Positions 1-8,919 of a stretch of DNA of 64,000 nt are shown here, piece after piece. Made by a program: the position numbers and the translations under genes. The notes beneath the pieces were generated by a model that was not told the DNA's origin, did no database searches, and was given only the letters and a program-made list of their open reading frames with translations. Each line of letters starts with the position of its first letter. Positions within the stretch are counted from its first letter, which is position 1. The stretch is from G963667675 sp965197565 (GTDB lineage Bacteria > Chloroflexota > Dehalococcoidia > Lucifugimonadales > UBA3495), in assembly GCA_965197565.1 (NCBI GenBank), contig CBDANK010000004.1, positions 1,240,001 through 1,304,000 of the forward strand, read 5' to 3'.

Positions 1-455
1 TTCTCCTTGGGCGTATCTTGTTCTTGCTCAGTGCCGATGGGTTTTCCCGTTTCCTTATCCAACAGTATTCCCGCTTTGTCTAACACCGATTCATCCACAT
101 AGATGGGCACTTGGGCCCGGACCGCCAGCGCCACCGCGTCACTGGGCCGGCAATCGATGTCTTGGGTGGCGCCGTTTGTTTGGATCGCTATCTTGGCGTA
201 GAAAGTATCGTTCTGCAAATCACTGACCAGAATGTGCTGCACAGAGCCGCCCAGGGTATCGATTACGGTACGCAGAAGGTCATGGGTCAAAGGGCGCGGC
301 ACCGACAGGTCTTGCAGCTTAACCGCTATCGCGTCCGCTTCGGCCGGCCCAATCCAAATGGGCAGATACCGGTCTGCATCCTTTTCTTTTAGAATCACGA
401 CCCGTTGATAGTTCATCGGGCTGACTCTAATGCTGTCGATAGTCATCTCTTGCAT
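1..455 (-). CDS. Bifunctional nuclease (BFN/DUF151) family protein, 3' end outside window
   Basis: The minus strand reads open from an ATG at 455 to the window edge, giving about 151 residues without a stop. The translation starts MQEMTIDSIRVSP and contains YLPIWIGPAEADAIA, the typical opening of the DUF151 bifunctional nuclease domain, followed by RPLTHDLL and a SDAVALAVR segment near the end of the domain. A GGAGG box lies 8 bases upstream of the ATG, which supports this start. Family members are small cytoplasmic proteins; plant and some bacterial homologues have RNase and DNase activity, but the role in Chloroflexota is not established. The visible C-terminus is charged (EQEQDTPKE), which suggests a tail after the domain. 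The gene is cut by the window, so its length is unknown. Confidence 0.85.
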   Translation of the reverse strand, partial: MQEMTIDSIRVSPMNYQRVVILKEKDADRYLPIWIGPAEADAIAVKLQDLSVPRPLTHDLLRTVIDTLGGSVQHILVSDLQNDTFYAKIAIQTNGATQDIDCRPSDAVALAVRAQVPIYVDESVLDKAGILLDKETGKPIGTEQEQDTPKE

Positions 456-1114
456 TCCCGCTGCCTCCGTTCGCTGCTCTGGGGCATGTGAAAATTGTAT
501 GCCTATGCAAATTTCAATGTCAACCCAGCAAACCTTCCATTGTCATAAAACCCAACCCCAACTGGGAACCTCTTCTGCCGTATCGAAGGATGGTGCCCCA
601 CCGTCCCTAGGTGAGCGATCACGCCATGCTCAAGCCCGGCGCTATGCACTCAGCCAACGGAGGCTGCTTGCTAATCAACGCCAAGGAGGGCCTGATGTCT
701 CCCCAAACCTGGGGAAGGCTTGAAGCGGCTAATAAACAAGAAGGAAGTCTACTTGGAAGGCCCTAAGAACACACCGGCATGTTCATCCCGCGCGGCGGCT
801 CACAAAGCCTATGGACTGGACTTGGTGGAAGAACGGATCAGGGAAATAGTAGCCGAAGGCACTCCGTTATCGGAGGTAACCGGCTCGGCGAATCAAAATG
901 GACAAACGGCTTGAGGAGTTGCATCAATCGATGCTCGGCTACTACAAGGGGCTGCCAGCCACAGCCGACTAAAACCCACTCCAACCCTGTGGCCAGCCTG
1001 TCTCACAACAAATAGCAGTGAACCTGGCAGACCACCACCCACCCGGATTCCCCCTCCTGGTTGGAGGGGGAATCCCCACACCTCCCAGACCCCAAGACAG
1101 GCCCGGTTTGAGCC
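456..1114. other. Gene-poor stretch, no confident gene
   Basis: This 659-base stretch lies between the bifunctional nuclease start and the 3' end of the coiled-coil gene. Two weak plus-strand frames exist: 720-914 (64 codons, with a plausible helical segment LVEERIREIVAEG) and an overlapping 898-972 frame (MDKRLEELHQSM and on). Neither has a convincing ribosome site or a family I recognise. The only strong structure is the hairpin at 1045-1075, listed separately. Confidence 0.4.
1045..1075 (-). terminator. Strong hairpin downstream of the rsmD-coaD-coiled-coil operon
   Basis: A perfect 13-bp stem (GGATTCCCCCTCC at 1045-1057 against 1063-1075) closes a 5-base loop, 40 bases past the stop of the minus-strand gene ending at 1115. 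The position suits a transcript end, but no U-run follows in either direction, so it could equally be a dispersed palindrome. Confidence 0.45.
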
Positions 1115-1636
1115 TTACTCTCCAGCAGAATTGGCGCTGAGCCCGCCCCCGCCATTGGTCTGACTCGCCAATACATCAATGCCTTTCCGGACTGAGCCGG
1201 AGAGGACCGATAGCTCTCTTTCCAAAGCCCGCAGACTGCGCAGGGCGTAGGCGTCGGCATCGGTTCGACGAGAAAGGGCCTCGGATTCGGAGTGTTGCAG
1301 GACCCGCGCGGCCCGCTCCTCGGCGTCTTTCAGAGTTTCATCGGCGCGGCTCTCGGCCAACATGACCAACTCACTCTGGTCCAGCCGCTGCCTATAATCG
1401 TCTTCCGCCTTGGATTTGGTGTGCCGTGCTTCCGCTTGAGCTTGGTTGATGATGTGGTCCTTGCTGGACAACACCTCCTCGGCCGACCTGACCTCTTGAG
1501 GAATAGCCAGCCGCAACTGGTCCACCAGCTCCATTGCCTTATTCTTGTCGATGAGGACGTTCCCGCTCACCGGAACGGACTTGCTGGTTTCGATTAGGGT
1601 CTCTATTCGATCGATAATATTTATGATATCTATGAT
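1115..1636 (-). CDS. Coiled-coil protein encoded after coaD, probable non-ATG start
   Basis: The frame encodes a helical, charged protein (AQAEARHTKSKAEDDYRQRL and on), similar in style to ATP-synthase b-subunit or DivIVA-like coiled coils. Dehalococcoidia carry comparable proteins beside coaD that begin with a segment like MDI..LVDRLE; here IIDIINIIDRIETLIETS occupies that place. This N-terminal segment lies upstream of the only standard start (GTG at 1570, which has no ribosome site). A strong GGGAGGAGGG box lies 3 bases before an ATC codon at 1636, with an in-frame TGA further upstream and no ATG, GTG or TTG between. I therefore place the start at ATC 1636 (or ATA 1633), giving 173 aa. The gene follows coaD by 24 bases and is probably co-transcribed. 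Molecular function is unknown. Confidence 0.7.
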   Translation of the reverse strand: MIDIINIIDRIETLIETSKSVPVSGNVLIDKNKAMELVDQLRLAIPQEVRSAEEVLSSKDHIINQAQAEARHTKSKAEDDYRQRLDQSELVMLAESRADETLKDAEERAARVLQHSESEALSRRTDADAYALRSLRALERELSVLSGSVRKGIDVLASQTNGGGGLSANSAGE

Positions 1637-1660
1637 GTTCCCTCCTCCCGGTCCTCACCT

Positions 1661-2149
1661 CTAGGAGACCGGCAACCCAAATTTTGAATACAGCGCGTCG
1701 GCTACATTTGGGGGCACCATTGCGGTAATGTCTCCCCCGAGCCGAGCTACCTCCTTGAGTAAGCTGGAGCTGACGAACATGTTCTCCAGAGAGGTCATGA
1801 AGAAAACCATATCCAGGTCGGGGACCAATCTACGGTTCATAAAGGCCATATCGAACTCGTACTCAAAGTCCGATCCGCTGCGCAATCCCCTGATGATCAC
1901 TTGTGCGTCGACCTGTTTGGCGAACCCGACCACCAAGCCATCGAATTTGGTCACTTCCACATTAGGCAAATGCTCCACCGCTTTGGAAAACAGAGCAACC
2001 CGTTCATCGGCATCGAAGAGCAGGTTCTTAGCCGGTGCGCCGTACACTGCCACAATCACTTTCTCGAACAGAGCGCACGCCCGATTGACAACATCTATGT
2101 GGCCTACCGTAGCCGGGTCGAAACTTCCAGGGTAGACGCCGATTACCAT
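1661..2149 (-). CDS. coaD: Phosphopantetheine adenylyltransferase
   Basis: CoaD transfers AMP from ATP to 4'-phosphopantetheine, the penultimate step of coenzyme A synthesis in the cytoplasm. The 162-aa product has the usual length and all family marks: YPGSFDP at residues 6-12, the TxGH nucleotidyltransferase motif TVGH at 14-17, RGLR at 87-90, and VSSSLLKEV at 126-134. Its ATG overlaps the rsmD stop by seven bases (ATGGTAA), the classic rsmD-coaD arrangement, so the two are translationally coupled. The downstream coiled-coil gene follows within 24 bases. Confidence 0.97.
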   Translation of the reverse strand: MVIGVYPGSFDPATVGHIDVVNRACALFEKVIVAVYGAPAKNLLFDADERVALFSKAVEHLPNVEVTKFDGLVVGFAKQVDAQVIIRGLRSGSDFEYEFDMAFMNRRLVPDLDMVFFMTSLENMFVSSSLLKEVARLGGDITAMVPPNVADALYSKFGLPVS

Positions 2150-2703
2150 GCCTCGTTTTCTCGTTGGTAGAATTCCACCACATTGTCTCCGTATCTACGG
2201 AATCGAACATGACGCAATGGCCCGTATTGCCCGCGCATGTCTAAAAACCTGGAGTGTCCCGCTACCACCATTCCACCAGCCACTACCAACTCCGGCGTCC
2301 CGGCGATTCCCTCCAGCAGTTGGTCAAGGTCTTGCATAGCGTATGGAGGGTCTAACAACACCAACTGGTACCGGCCGCCCAACGTGGACAGACTTCGGTT
2401 AACGTCGGAACAGTAAATACGAGACATGGACTCAAACCCGGTGGCCTCTAAATTGGACCGGATCACTCGACATTGACGATGGTCCCGCTCCACGAAGTCC
2501 GCCCACGACGCCCCCCGGCTCAATGCCTCTATTCCCAAGCTGCCGGAACCTGCGAAAAGGTCCAGCACCCTCCCTTGTTCGTACAAATCCTGACGGAGTA
2601 TGTTAAAGATCGCTGCCCTTACTCGTCCGGTAGAGGAACGGGCGCCGGGAGCAACAGCCCCTTTGAGCCGTATTCCTTTCGCTTTCCCACCGACCACTTG
2701 CAT
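2143..2703 (-). CDS. rsmD: 16S rRNA (guanine(966)-N(2))-methyltransferase RsmD
   Basis: RsmD methylates G966 of 16S rRNA using S-adenosylmethionine. The 186-aa protein has the SAM-binding motif DLFAGSGSLGIEAL starting at residue 48 and the catalytic DPPY tetrad at 118-121, both expected for N2-guanine RNA methyltransferases of the COG0742 family. The N-terminal segment MQVVGGKAKGIRLKG matches the family opening (MRIIgGk.kGr.L). It is the first gene of a minus-strand operon with coaD and a coiled-coil gene. The ribosome site before ATG 2703 is weak. It faces ribF across a 226-base divergent promoter region. Confidence 0.95.
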   Translation of the reverse strand: MQVVGGKAKGIRLKGAVAPGARSSTGRVRAAIFNILRQDLYEQGRVLDLFAGSGSLGIEALSRGASWADFVERDHRQCRVIRSNLEATGFESMSRIYCSDVNRSLSTLGGRYQLVLLDPPYAMQDLDQLLEGIAGTPELVVAGGMVVAGHSRFLDMRGQYGPLRHVRFRRYGDNVVEFYQRENEAW

Positions 2704-2806
2704 TGGGCTTACAAAACCGAATTATACATACCGTCAAGTCCTTTTCCTAGGAAAAGCAAAGCCTGTTTCAAGCAATTTGCCGCCATGTTATGTCTAAGCG
2801 ACTCGG

Positions 2807-2835
2807 TTGACGCTCCTATTTGGCTATGCTAATAT
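2807..2835 (+). promoter_or_regulatory. Sigma-70-type promoter upstream of ribF
   Basis: TTGACG at 2807-2812 and TAATAT at 2830-2835 are separated by exactly 17 bases, a near-consensus housekeeping promoter. The expected transcript starts near 2842, leaving a leader of about 88 bases before ribF. The leader contains a small hairpin (GCCGC/GCGGC near 2851-2866). I see no FMN riboswitch. Confidence 0.7.
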
Positions 2836-2929
2836 CCAGCCCAACTAGGGGCCGCGTTCAAGCGGCAAGCCGCTGTAGGAGAAGGTAAAATAAACTGGCG
2901 CCCGCGGCGTCAAAGGAATCAAAGCTGGA

Positions 2930-3868
2930 ATGAACTTTCACCAGTTGCTGGCCGAAGCCGCTCCGGACAAGGAAACGGTTCTCACTATCGGTGTCTTCGA
3001 TGGAGTCCACCTGGGCCACCGCCGCCTTTTGAAACGGTTGGTCCAATTGTCTAAGCCCCACCTCCTCCCTGCGGTCCTCACTTTTAGCAATCACCCCATC
3101 GCGGTGCTTAGTCCCGGGACACAAGTAAGCTACCTTACATCCTCCCAACAAAAGGCCCGCTTACTCAAGGACCAGGGTGTGGAGTTGATAGTAAGCTTGG
3201 AGTTTACGCCGGAATTTTCCCAGGTTAGTGCCGAGGACTTCGTCAAAATGCTGGTAGACTCCCTCCGTATGCGGGGCTTGGTGCTGGGACCTGACACCGC
3301 CTTGGGCCGCAACCGGCAGGGCGACGTCGATTTCCTGCGGCAAGTGGGCGCCGACATGGGCTTCTGGGTCGAAGCCGTGGAACCACTGCTTTTGGACGGA
3401 GTCATAGTAAAAAGCCGCAGTATCCGCGAAGACATCAGCCGTGGCGAGGTAGCCGCCAGCGCCAAGCTGCTCGACCGTAATTACTCTGTGGAAGGCAAAG
3501 TAGTCATTGGCGACCGCCGCGGCAGGCAACTGGGTTTTCCCACGGCAAACCTGCGTATGGACAGTCGAATACTCCTTCCCGGCGATGGCATCTACGCTAC
3601 TTGGGCCTTCATAGACGGAGTGCGCTATCCCTCCGCCACCAGCATCGGTGTGCGTCCCACCTTCGGTCTGTCCGAGAGGTTGCTTGAAGTTCACGTGATG
3701 GATTTCAACAGCGACATCTACGGCAAGCCCGTATACGTCGAGTTCGTGAGCAAGCTGAGGGACCAGGAGACATATTCAGACGTGCCGGAATTAGTCCGTC
3801 AAATCAACCAGGATGTGGCCGATTCCCGCCGCGTATTGGCCCAAGACAAAGGGGCCCAAGTTGCCTGA
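2930..3868 (+). CDS. ribF: Bifunctional riboflavin kinase / FAD synthetase
   Basis: RibF phosphorylates riboflavin to FMN and adenylates FMN to FAD. The 312-aa length is typical. The N-terminal FAD synthetase domain shows GVFDGVHLGH at residues 21-30 (the nucleotidyltransferase HxGH motif). The C-terminal riboflavin kinase domain shows GDRRGRQLGFPTANL around 194-208, where PTAN is the flavokinase signature. FAD and FMN supply suits a window rich in flavoenzymes. The stop overlaps the probable TTG start of tyrS by eight bases, so the two are likely coupled. Confidence 0.96.
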   Translation: MNFHQLLAEAAPDKETVLTIGVFDGVHLGHRRLLKRLVQLSKPHLLPAVLTFSNHPIAVLSPGTQVSYLTSSQQKARLLKDQGVELIVSLEFTPEFSQVSAEDFVKMLVDSLRMRGLVLGPDTALGRNRQGDVDFLRQVGADMGFWVEAVEPLLLDGVIVKSRSIREDISRGEVAASAKLLDRNYSVEGKVVIGDRRGRQLGFPTANLRMDSRILLPGDGIYATWAFIDGVRYPSATSIGVRPTFGLSERLLEVHVMDFNSDIYGKPVYVEFVSKLRDQETYSDVPELVRQINQDVADSRRVLAQDKGAQVA

Positions 3869-5132
3869 CCCAAGAACGGTTGCGAGGATCACCAACAGGG
3901 GTGTCAGTGAGATCATCTCATTGGAGCAGTTTGTGCGGATGCTCCAAGGAAACACTCCATTGCGGCTAAAAATGGGCTTCGACCCCAGCCGTCCGGACAT
4001 ACATTTGGGCCATGTGGTCGGCCTGCGCAAGCTGCGCCAGCTCCAGGAACTTGGGCACCAGGTCATATTGATCGTAGGAGATTGGACCGCCCAGATCGGC
4101 GATCCCAGCGGCCAGTCCGCCACCAGGCCCTTGCTGACCCACCAGGATGTTGTGTCCAATGCCGAATCCTACTTGCGGCAATTCTTCAAGGTGGTGGACC
4201 AGGACCGTACTCAGGTGGTCTGGCAAAGCGAGTGGTTCGGCAAATTCACCCTAGAGGACGTGATTGGCTTAACCAGCAAATTCACTGTCGCCCAGTTCTT
4301 GGAACGGGATGATTTCGCCCAGCGATTCAAAGAGCACAAACCCATTGCTATCACCGAGCTGTTGTACCCTCTGCTCCAGGCTTACGATTCGGTGGCTATT
4401 AACTCAGATGTCGAATTCGGCGGGACCGACCAAAAATTCAACCTGCTGGTGGGCAGGGAGCTCCAGACCATTATGGGACAGACTCCTCAGCAATGTTTCT
4501 TGATGCCTATTTTGGTGGGTACTGACGGCGTCATGAAAATGAGCAAGAGCCTGGGCAACTACGTAGCGGTGGAGGAGCCGCCCAATGACATGTACGGCAA
4601 GCTAATGTCTCTGCCCGACGATTTGATTCTGCCGTACTTCGAATATCTGACCGACATCCCCGAGGACGAACTCTCCGCAATGACCAATGACCTGGGGTCC
4701 GCTACAGTGAACCCGATGGTCATGAAAAAGCGGCTGGCCTGGCAGATAACTGAGCAATTCCACAACCGGGAAGCGGCAAACGGGGCTCAAAGCCACTTCG
4801 AGCATGTGGTCCAAGGGCGAGGACTGCCTGAGGAAATGCCTGAGTTCAATTTCTCCGTTTACAAGAGCGGCATTGGCAGGCCGGGGCCTGCTGAGGCCCT
4901 GAGCCGGGACAACAGAGTTTCCACCCCGGCATTGTCTCTATTGTTGTCTTCCGCCGGCTTGGCGTCCAGCAACAGCGAAGCCAAGCGTCTCTTGAACCAG
5001 GGCGCCATCGAGCTGATTCCCCAGTCCAGCGAGCCGCAAAAGCTATCCGCAGCCTACCCGGTTGCCAATTTGCAGGCGGGGGATGTGATAAAGCGGGGCA
5101 CCCGCTTATTTGTCCGGTTGGTGGAACGCTAG
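3861..5132 (+). CDS. tyrS: Tyrosyl-tRNA synthetase
   Basis: TyrS charges tRNA-Tyr. With the TTG start at 3861 the product is 423 aa and begins MPDPRTVARITNRGVSEIIS, matching the usual TyrRS opening. The class I signatures are HLGH at residues 48-51 and KMSKS at 226-230, and an S4-type RNA-binding domain occupies the C-terminus (LLSSAGLASSNSEAKRLLNQG). An ATG at 3813 is in frame but lies well inside ribF and adds residues that do not fit the family. AAGGGG lies about eight bases before the TTG. The overlap with ribF suggests a two-gene operon. Confidence 0.95.
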   Translation: MPDPRTVARITNRGVSEIISLEQFVRMLQGNTPLRLKMGFDPSRPDIHLGHVVGLRKLRQLQELGHQVILIVGDWTAQIGDPSGQSATRPLLTHQDVVSNAESYLRQFFKVVDQDRTQVVWQSEWFGKFTLEDVIGLTSKFTVAQFLERDDFAQRFKEHKPIAITELLYPLLQAYDSVAINSDVEFGGTDQKFNLLVGRELQTIMGQTPQQCFLMPILVGTDGVMKMSKSLGNYVAVEEPPNDMYGKLMSLPDDLILPYFEYLTDIPEDELSAMTNDLGSATVNPMVMKKRLAWQITEQFHNREAANGAQSHFEHVVQGRGLPEEMPEFNFSVYKSGIGRPGPAEALSRDNRVSTPALSLLLSSAGLASSNSEAKRLLNQGAIELIPQSSEPQKLSAAYPVANLQAGDVIKRGTRLFVRLVER

Positions 5133-5177
5133 CGCGAGTCAGCCCTTCGCTACTTTGGGGCGCAAGTGAGGTCGTAG

Positions 5178-6842
5178 TTGATTCCCGATGATGAGTTGCT
5201 AAAGCTCCAAGAGCGGTACTCCCGCTGGCAGAAAAAGTCTGACTTGATTCCCGAGCGAAAGTCCAGTCACAAGACACCGTCGCAAATTGATGTCGACCGG
5301 GTGTACACACCGGGTGACAAGAAAGAGACCGGCTATCTAGGCGATCTAGGATTGCCCGGAGAATATCCTTATCTTCGGGGCATTCATCCAACCGGCTACC
5401 GGGGGCGTTTATGGACCATGCGGATGTTCGCCGGGTTTGGCCTCCCCGAAGAGACTAACCAGCGGTTCAAGTACTTATTGGAACAGGGCCAAACCGGGCT
5501 GAGCGTCGCTTTTGATATGCCCACTTTGTACGGGTACGACACCGATGACCCGAGAGGGGCCGGCGAGTTCGGCAAGTGCGGCGTGGCTGTGTCCTCATTG
5601 GCCGACATGGAGGTCCTCTTCCAGGGCATTCCCTTGGGTCAAATAACGACCTCGATGACCATCAATGCCCCGGCGGCCATAATCTGGGCCATGTACATCG
5701 CTGTGGCTCAGAAGCAAGGCCTCTCCATGTCCGACTTGGGCGGCACTATCCAGAACGACATCCTCAAGGAATTCATCGCCCAAAACGAATACATCTTCCC
5801 GCCGGCCCCATCCATGCGGCTGGTGGTGGATACTGTGGAGTTCGCCTCCCGGCATTTGCCCAAGTGGAACCCCATCAGCATCAGCGGATATCACATTCGG
5901 GAGGCCGGTTCCACTGCGGTGCAGGAGCTGGCCTTCACCCTAGCCGACGGGTTCGAGTATGTGCGCCACGCCATGGACCGAGGCATGGCGGTGGACGACT
6001 TTGTCCCCCGGCTAAGCTTCTTTTTCAACGTGCACAACAATTTCTTCGAGGAGATCGCCAAGTTCCGAGCGGCGAGGCGCATTTGGGCTAAGGAGATGCA
6101 GGAGACCTACGGGGCCCAAAATCCCCGGTCGCTGTGGCTCCGGTTCCACGCCCAAACATCCGGGGCCTCCTTAACCGCCCAGCAGCCGGAAAACAACGTG
6201 GTCCGGGTATCTTTACAGGCTTTGGCCGCCGTGCTTGGCGGTTGCCAGTCGCTGCACACCAATGGCAAAGACGAAGCATGGGCCTTGCCTTCGGAAGCGG
6301 CGGCGTTGCAAGCGTTGCGCACCCAACAGATTATCGCCCACGAAACCGGGGTGGCCGATACCGTGGACCCCTTGGGGGGAAGCTACTTCCTTGAAACCCT
6401 GACCAACCAAGTGGAGGCCGGAGGTTACGATTACTTTCGTCGCATCGACGATCTGGGCGGAGTAATTCCCGGCTTGGAGAGTGGCTTTTTCCAACGGGAG
6501 ATCGCCGACGCCTCTTACGTCTATCAGCAAGAGGAGGACCGTAAAGAGCGCATCACCGTGGGGGTGAACGAGTACTTGACCGACGATGCTCTGGACATGC
6601 CCTTGCTTAAGGTGGACCGGGCGGGCGAGCAACTACAAATCAATCGACTCAACGACCTGCGGCGCACCAGGGACAACCGCGACGTGGCGAAGAAACTGGG
6701 GGCGTTGGAGCAGGCCGCAAAGAACTCAGAAAACTTGATGCCGGTTATCCTGGACGCGGTCAACGCCTACGCCACCCTGAGCGAAATGATGGATGTGCTC
6801 AGGGGGGTCTTCGGCGAGTACCAACCCTCTTGGGGCTTCTAG
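5178..6842 (+). CDS. B12-dependent acyl-CoA mutase large subunit (isobutyryl-CoA mutase-like)
   Basis: This 554-aa protein is the substrate-binding TIM-barrel subunit of the methylmalonyl-CoA mutase superfamily (GLSVAFDMPTLYGYDTD, GTIQNDILKEF, SISGYHIREAG). It has no B12-binding domain, so it should pair with a separate small subunit, which is not in this window. Two residues argue against methylmalonyl-CoA as substrate: where that mutase has Tyr89 and Arg207, this protein has Phe84 (MRMFAGFG) and Gln202 (EFIAQNEYIFPP). Those are the residues reported for isobutyryl-CoA mutase. Ala111 sits where 2-hydroxyisobutyryl-CoA mutase has Asp. The catalytic His of SGYHI is present. The start is a TTG behind GTGAGG. 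Most pipelines would call it methylmalonyl-CoA mutase. Confidence 0.85.
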   Translation: MIPDDELLKLQERYSRWQKKSDLIPERKSSHKTPSQIDVDRVYTPGDKKETGYLGDLGLPGEYPYLRGIHPTGYRGRLWTMRMFAGFGLPEETNQRFKYLLEQGQTGLSVAFDMPTLYGYDTDDPRGAGEFGKCGVAVSSLADMEVLFQGIPLGQITTSMTINAPAAIIWAMYIAVAQKQGLSMSDLGGTIQNDILKEFIAQNEYIFPPAPSMRLVVDTVEFASRHLPKWNPISISGYHIREAGSTAVQELAFTLADGFEYVRHAMDRGMAVDDFVPRLSFFFNVHNNFFEEIAKFRAARRIWAKEMQETYGAQNPRSLWLRFHAQTSGASLTAQQPENNVVRVSLQALAAVLGGCQSLHTNGKDEAWALPSEAAALQALRTQQIIAHETGVADTVDPLGGSYFLETLTNQVEAGGYDYFRRIDDLGGVIPGLESGFFQREIADASYVYQQEEDRKERITVGVNEYLTDDALDMPLLKVDRAGEQLQINRLNDLRRTRDNRDVAKKLGALEQAAKNSENLMPVILDAVNAYATLSEMMDVLRGVFGEYQPSWGF

Positions 6843-6867
6843 CAGGGCCTTTTAGATACAAACGTGT

Positions 6868-8919
6868 CTAGACGCGTTCCTCTTCGCGAACTCTCTTGGC
6901 GTCGTCGATAACCCGCTGCTCCAGGTTGTTCGGCACCGGTTCGTAGTGATCGAACTCTAATTCGTACTCGCCGCGCCCTTGGGTCAGTGACCGAAGGTCC
7001 TGAGCGTAGCGCTGCAATTCGATCAAGGGCACCTCGGCCTCGATTGTCGTCAGATTATCGTGGGGATTCATCCCCAAGATGCGGCCGCGTTTTCCGTTGA
7101 GATCACTCATTACCTCGCCGGTATAGGTGTCGGCCACTGTGACGGCCAGCCTCATTATGGGCTCCAGTAAAATTGGGTTGGCTTGAGCAATTCCTTTCCG
7201 CAGTGCCTGGTTGCCGGCGATTTCGAAGGACATGCCCGAAGAATCCACATCGTGATAGCTTCCGTCGTAGATGACCGCTTTCATATCCACGACGGGGTAT
7301 CCTGCCAGCACGCCTTCCTCCATCGCTTTGACTACGCCTTTTTCCACCGAGGGTATGTATTCCTTGGGGACCCGGCCTCCAACGACCTCACTGCCAAACT
7401 TGAACCCGAGAGTCCGGTCCAACGGCTCCAGCCTTAACAGCACATGACCGTATTGGCCGTGGCCGCCGCTCTGCTTTTTGTGCCGGTATTCAGTTTGGGT
7501 CACTTGAGTAATGGTCTCTTTGTAGGCCACCTTGGGCAACTGGACCTTTAGGTCCGCACCGAACTTTCGGCGGATTTTGTCCATCGCTACTTCAATCTGA
7601 GCTTCACCCAACCCGACGATCAATGTTTGTTGGGTATCCGCGTTTCTGCTCATTTGCAGGCTGGGGTCTTCCTCCACGATGCGGGCCAACGCTGCGGACA
7701 TTTTATCCAAGTCGGCCTTGGTAGCCGGGCTTACCGCCACACTGTAATAGCCAACGGGGAAATGGATTGAGTTGAACACCACGGGATGCTCCCTAGCGCA
7801 TAGGGTATCTCCGGTCACGGTAGACGAAAGTTTACCGATGGCCCCGATGTCGCCAGCGGTGACTTCGGCTACGTTCTCCTGAGACTTGCCCTTCGGAAGG
7901 TAGAGCTGGCCGATACGCTCGGACTGCCCCCGCACCGAATTCCATACTTCCGAGTTGCTCTTGATGGTTCCTTGATAGACGCGAAATATCGAGAGCTTAC
8001 CCACGAAGGGGTCGGCAGAAGTCTTGAACACGAAAGCGGCCAACGGTCCATCGGGAGCTACTTCCAATTTCGCCGGTTCTTTCTCCCCATCACCGGCCAA
8101 CTCAGGTTTGATTCCGTCAATGGGTGAGGGAAGGAATCTGGAAACCATATCCAGAAACTCGTCTATCCCAAGGCCCTTGGCGGCTGAGGTTGCTAGGATA
8201 GGGACCAACTCACCCTGCCAAATGGCGGAACGCACCGCATTTTCGATCTCCGACTGAGTCAGTTCCTCACCTTCCAGGTATTTATCGGCTAGGGCGTCGT
8301 CACTCTCGGCGGCGGCCTCAATCAGCCGTTCCCGCGCCGCCTCCAACTGGTCCGCCACTTCAGTGGGAAGGTCATCCGGCGGATTGATTACGCTGACCAC
8401 GCCGCTGAAATTCTCAGCGTCTCCCACCGCCAATTGAAAGGGAACGCACTGCTTACCGAAGGTGGCTTGGATGTCGGCAACACACTTGGAGAAGTTGGCG
8501 TTCTCCCGGTCCATCTTGTTGACTACGAAGAGGCGCGGCAATCCGGCCGCCTTCGCCAAGTCCCAGAAGCGTTCGGTCCCCACATCCACGCCCGATTGGG
8601 CGGCTACCAGGATGGCCGTTCCTTCCACCACTCGCAGGGCGCCGGCAACTTCCCCGCGGAAATCGTCATAGCCCGGCGTGTCCAGGAAGTTTATTTTTTG
8701 ATCGCCTTTGGCGCACGCAATCAGCGTGGACTGGATGCTGCCGCCTCGCTTGATCTCCTCTGGCTCATAATCTGAAATGGTGTTCCCGTCATCTACTCTT
8801 CCCATTCGGGTAGTGGCTTTCAGGTGGAATAGGGCAGCCTCGCTGAGTGAGGTCTTACCTGCTCCACTGTGGGATAGTAGAGCCACGTTTCTCAAGTTTT
8901 GGATTTCCGGTACGGGCAT
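6868..8919 (-). CDS. Elongation factor G-like GTPase
   Basis: The 683-aa protein has the translational GTPase motifs: P-loop SHSGAGKT at 16-23, DTPG at 80-83 and NKMD at 134-137, followed by the domain II-V organisation of EF-G (GGHGQYGHVLLRLEP in domain IV, GRILGMN and GRGEYELEFDHYEP near the C-terminus). The P-loop variant and the short switch I region resemble the EF-G-2 / EF-G-like branch rather than canonical FusA, so the cellular role may be recycling or accessory translocation. AGGGGGA lies in good position before ATG 8919. The gene stands alone and converges with the acyl-CoA mutase gene. Confidence 0.9.
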   Translation of the reverse strand: MPVPEIQNLRNVALLSHSGAGKTSLSEAALFHLKATTRMGRVDDGNTISDYEPEEIKRGGSIQSTLIACAKGDQKINFLDTPGYDDFRGEVAGALRVVEGTAILVAAQSGVDVGTERFWDLAKAAGLPRLFVVNKMDRENANFSKCVADIQATFGKQCVPFQLAVGDAENFSGVVSVINPPDDLPTEVADQLEAARERLIEAAAESDDALADKYLEGEELTQSEIENAVRSAIWQGELVPILATSAAKGLGIDEFLDMVSRFLPSPIDGIKPELAGDGEKEPAKLEVAPDGPLAAFVFKTSADPFVGKLSIFRVYQGTIKSNSEVWNSVRGQSERIGQLYLPKGKSQENVAEVTAGDIGAIGKLSSTVTGDTLCAREHPVVFNSIHFPVGYYSVAVSPATKADLDKMSAALARIVEEDPSLQMSRNADTQQTLIVGLGEAQIEVAMDKIRRKFGADLKVQLPKVAYKETITQVTQTEYRHKKQSGGHGQYGHVLLRLEPLDRTLGFKFGSEVVGGRVPKEYIPSVEKGVVKAMEEGVLAGYPVVDMKAVIYDGSYHDVDSSGMSFEIAGNQALRKGIAQANPILLEPIMRLAVTVADTYTGEVMSDLNGKRGRILGMNPHDNLTTIEAEVPLIELQRYAQDLRSLTQGRGEYELEFDHYEPVPNNLEQRVIDDAKRVREEERV

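Noticed and set aside
2836..2929. FMN riboswitch before ribF
   Set aside because: The leader is under 100 bases and lacks the multi-helix junction of the RFN element; only a small hairpin is present.
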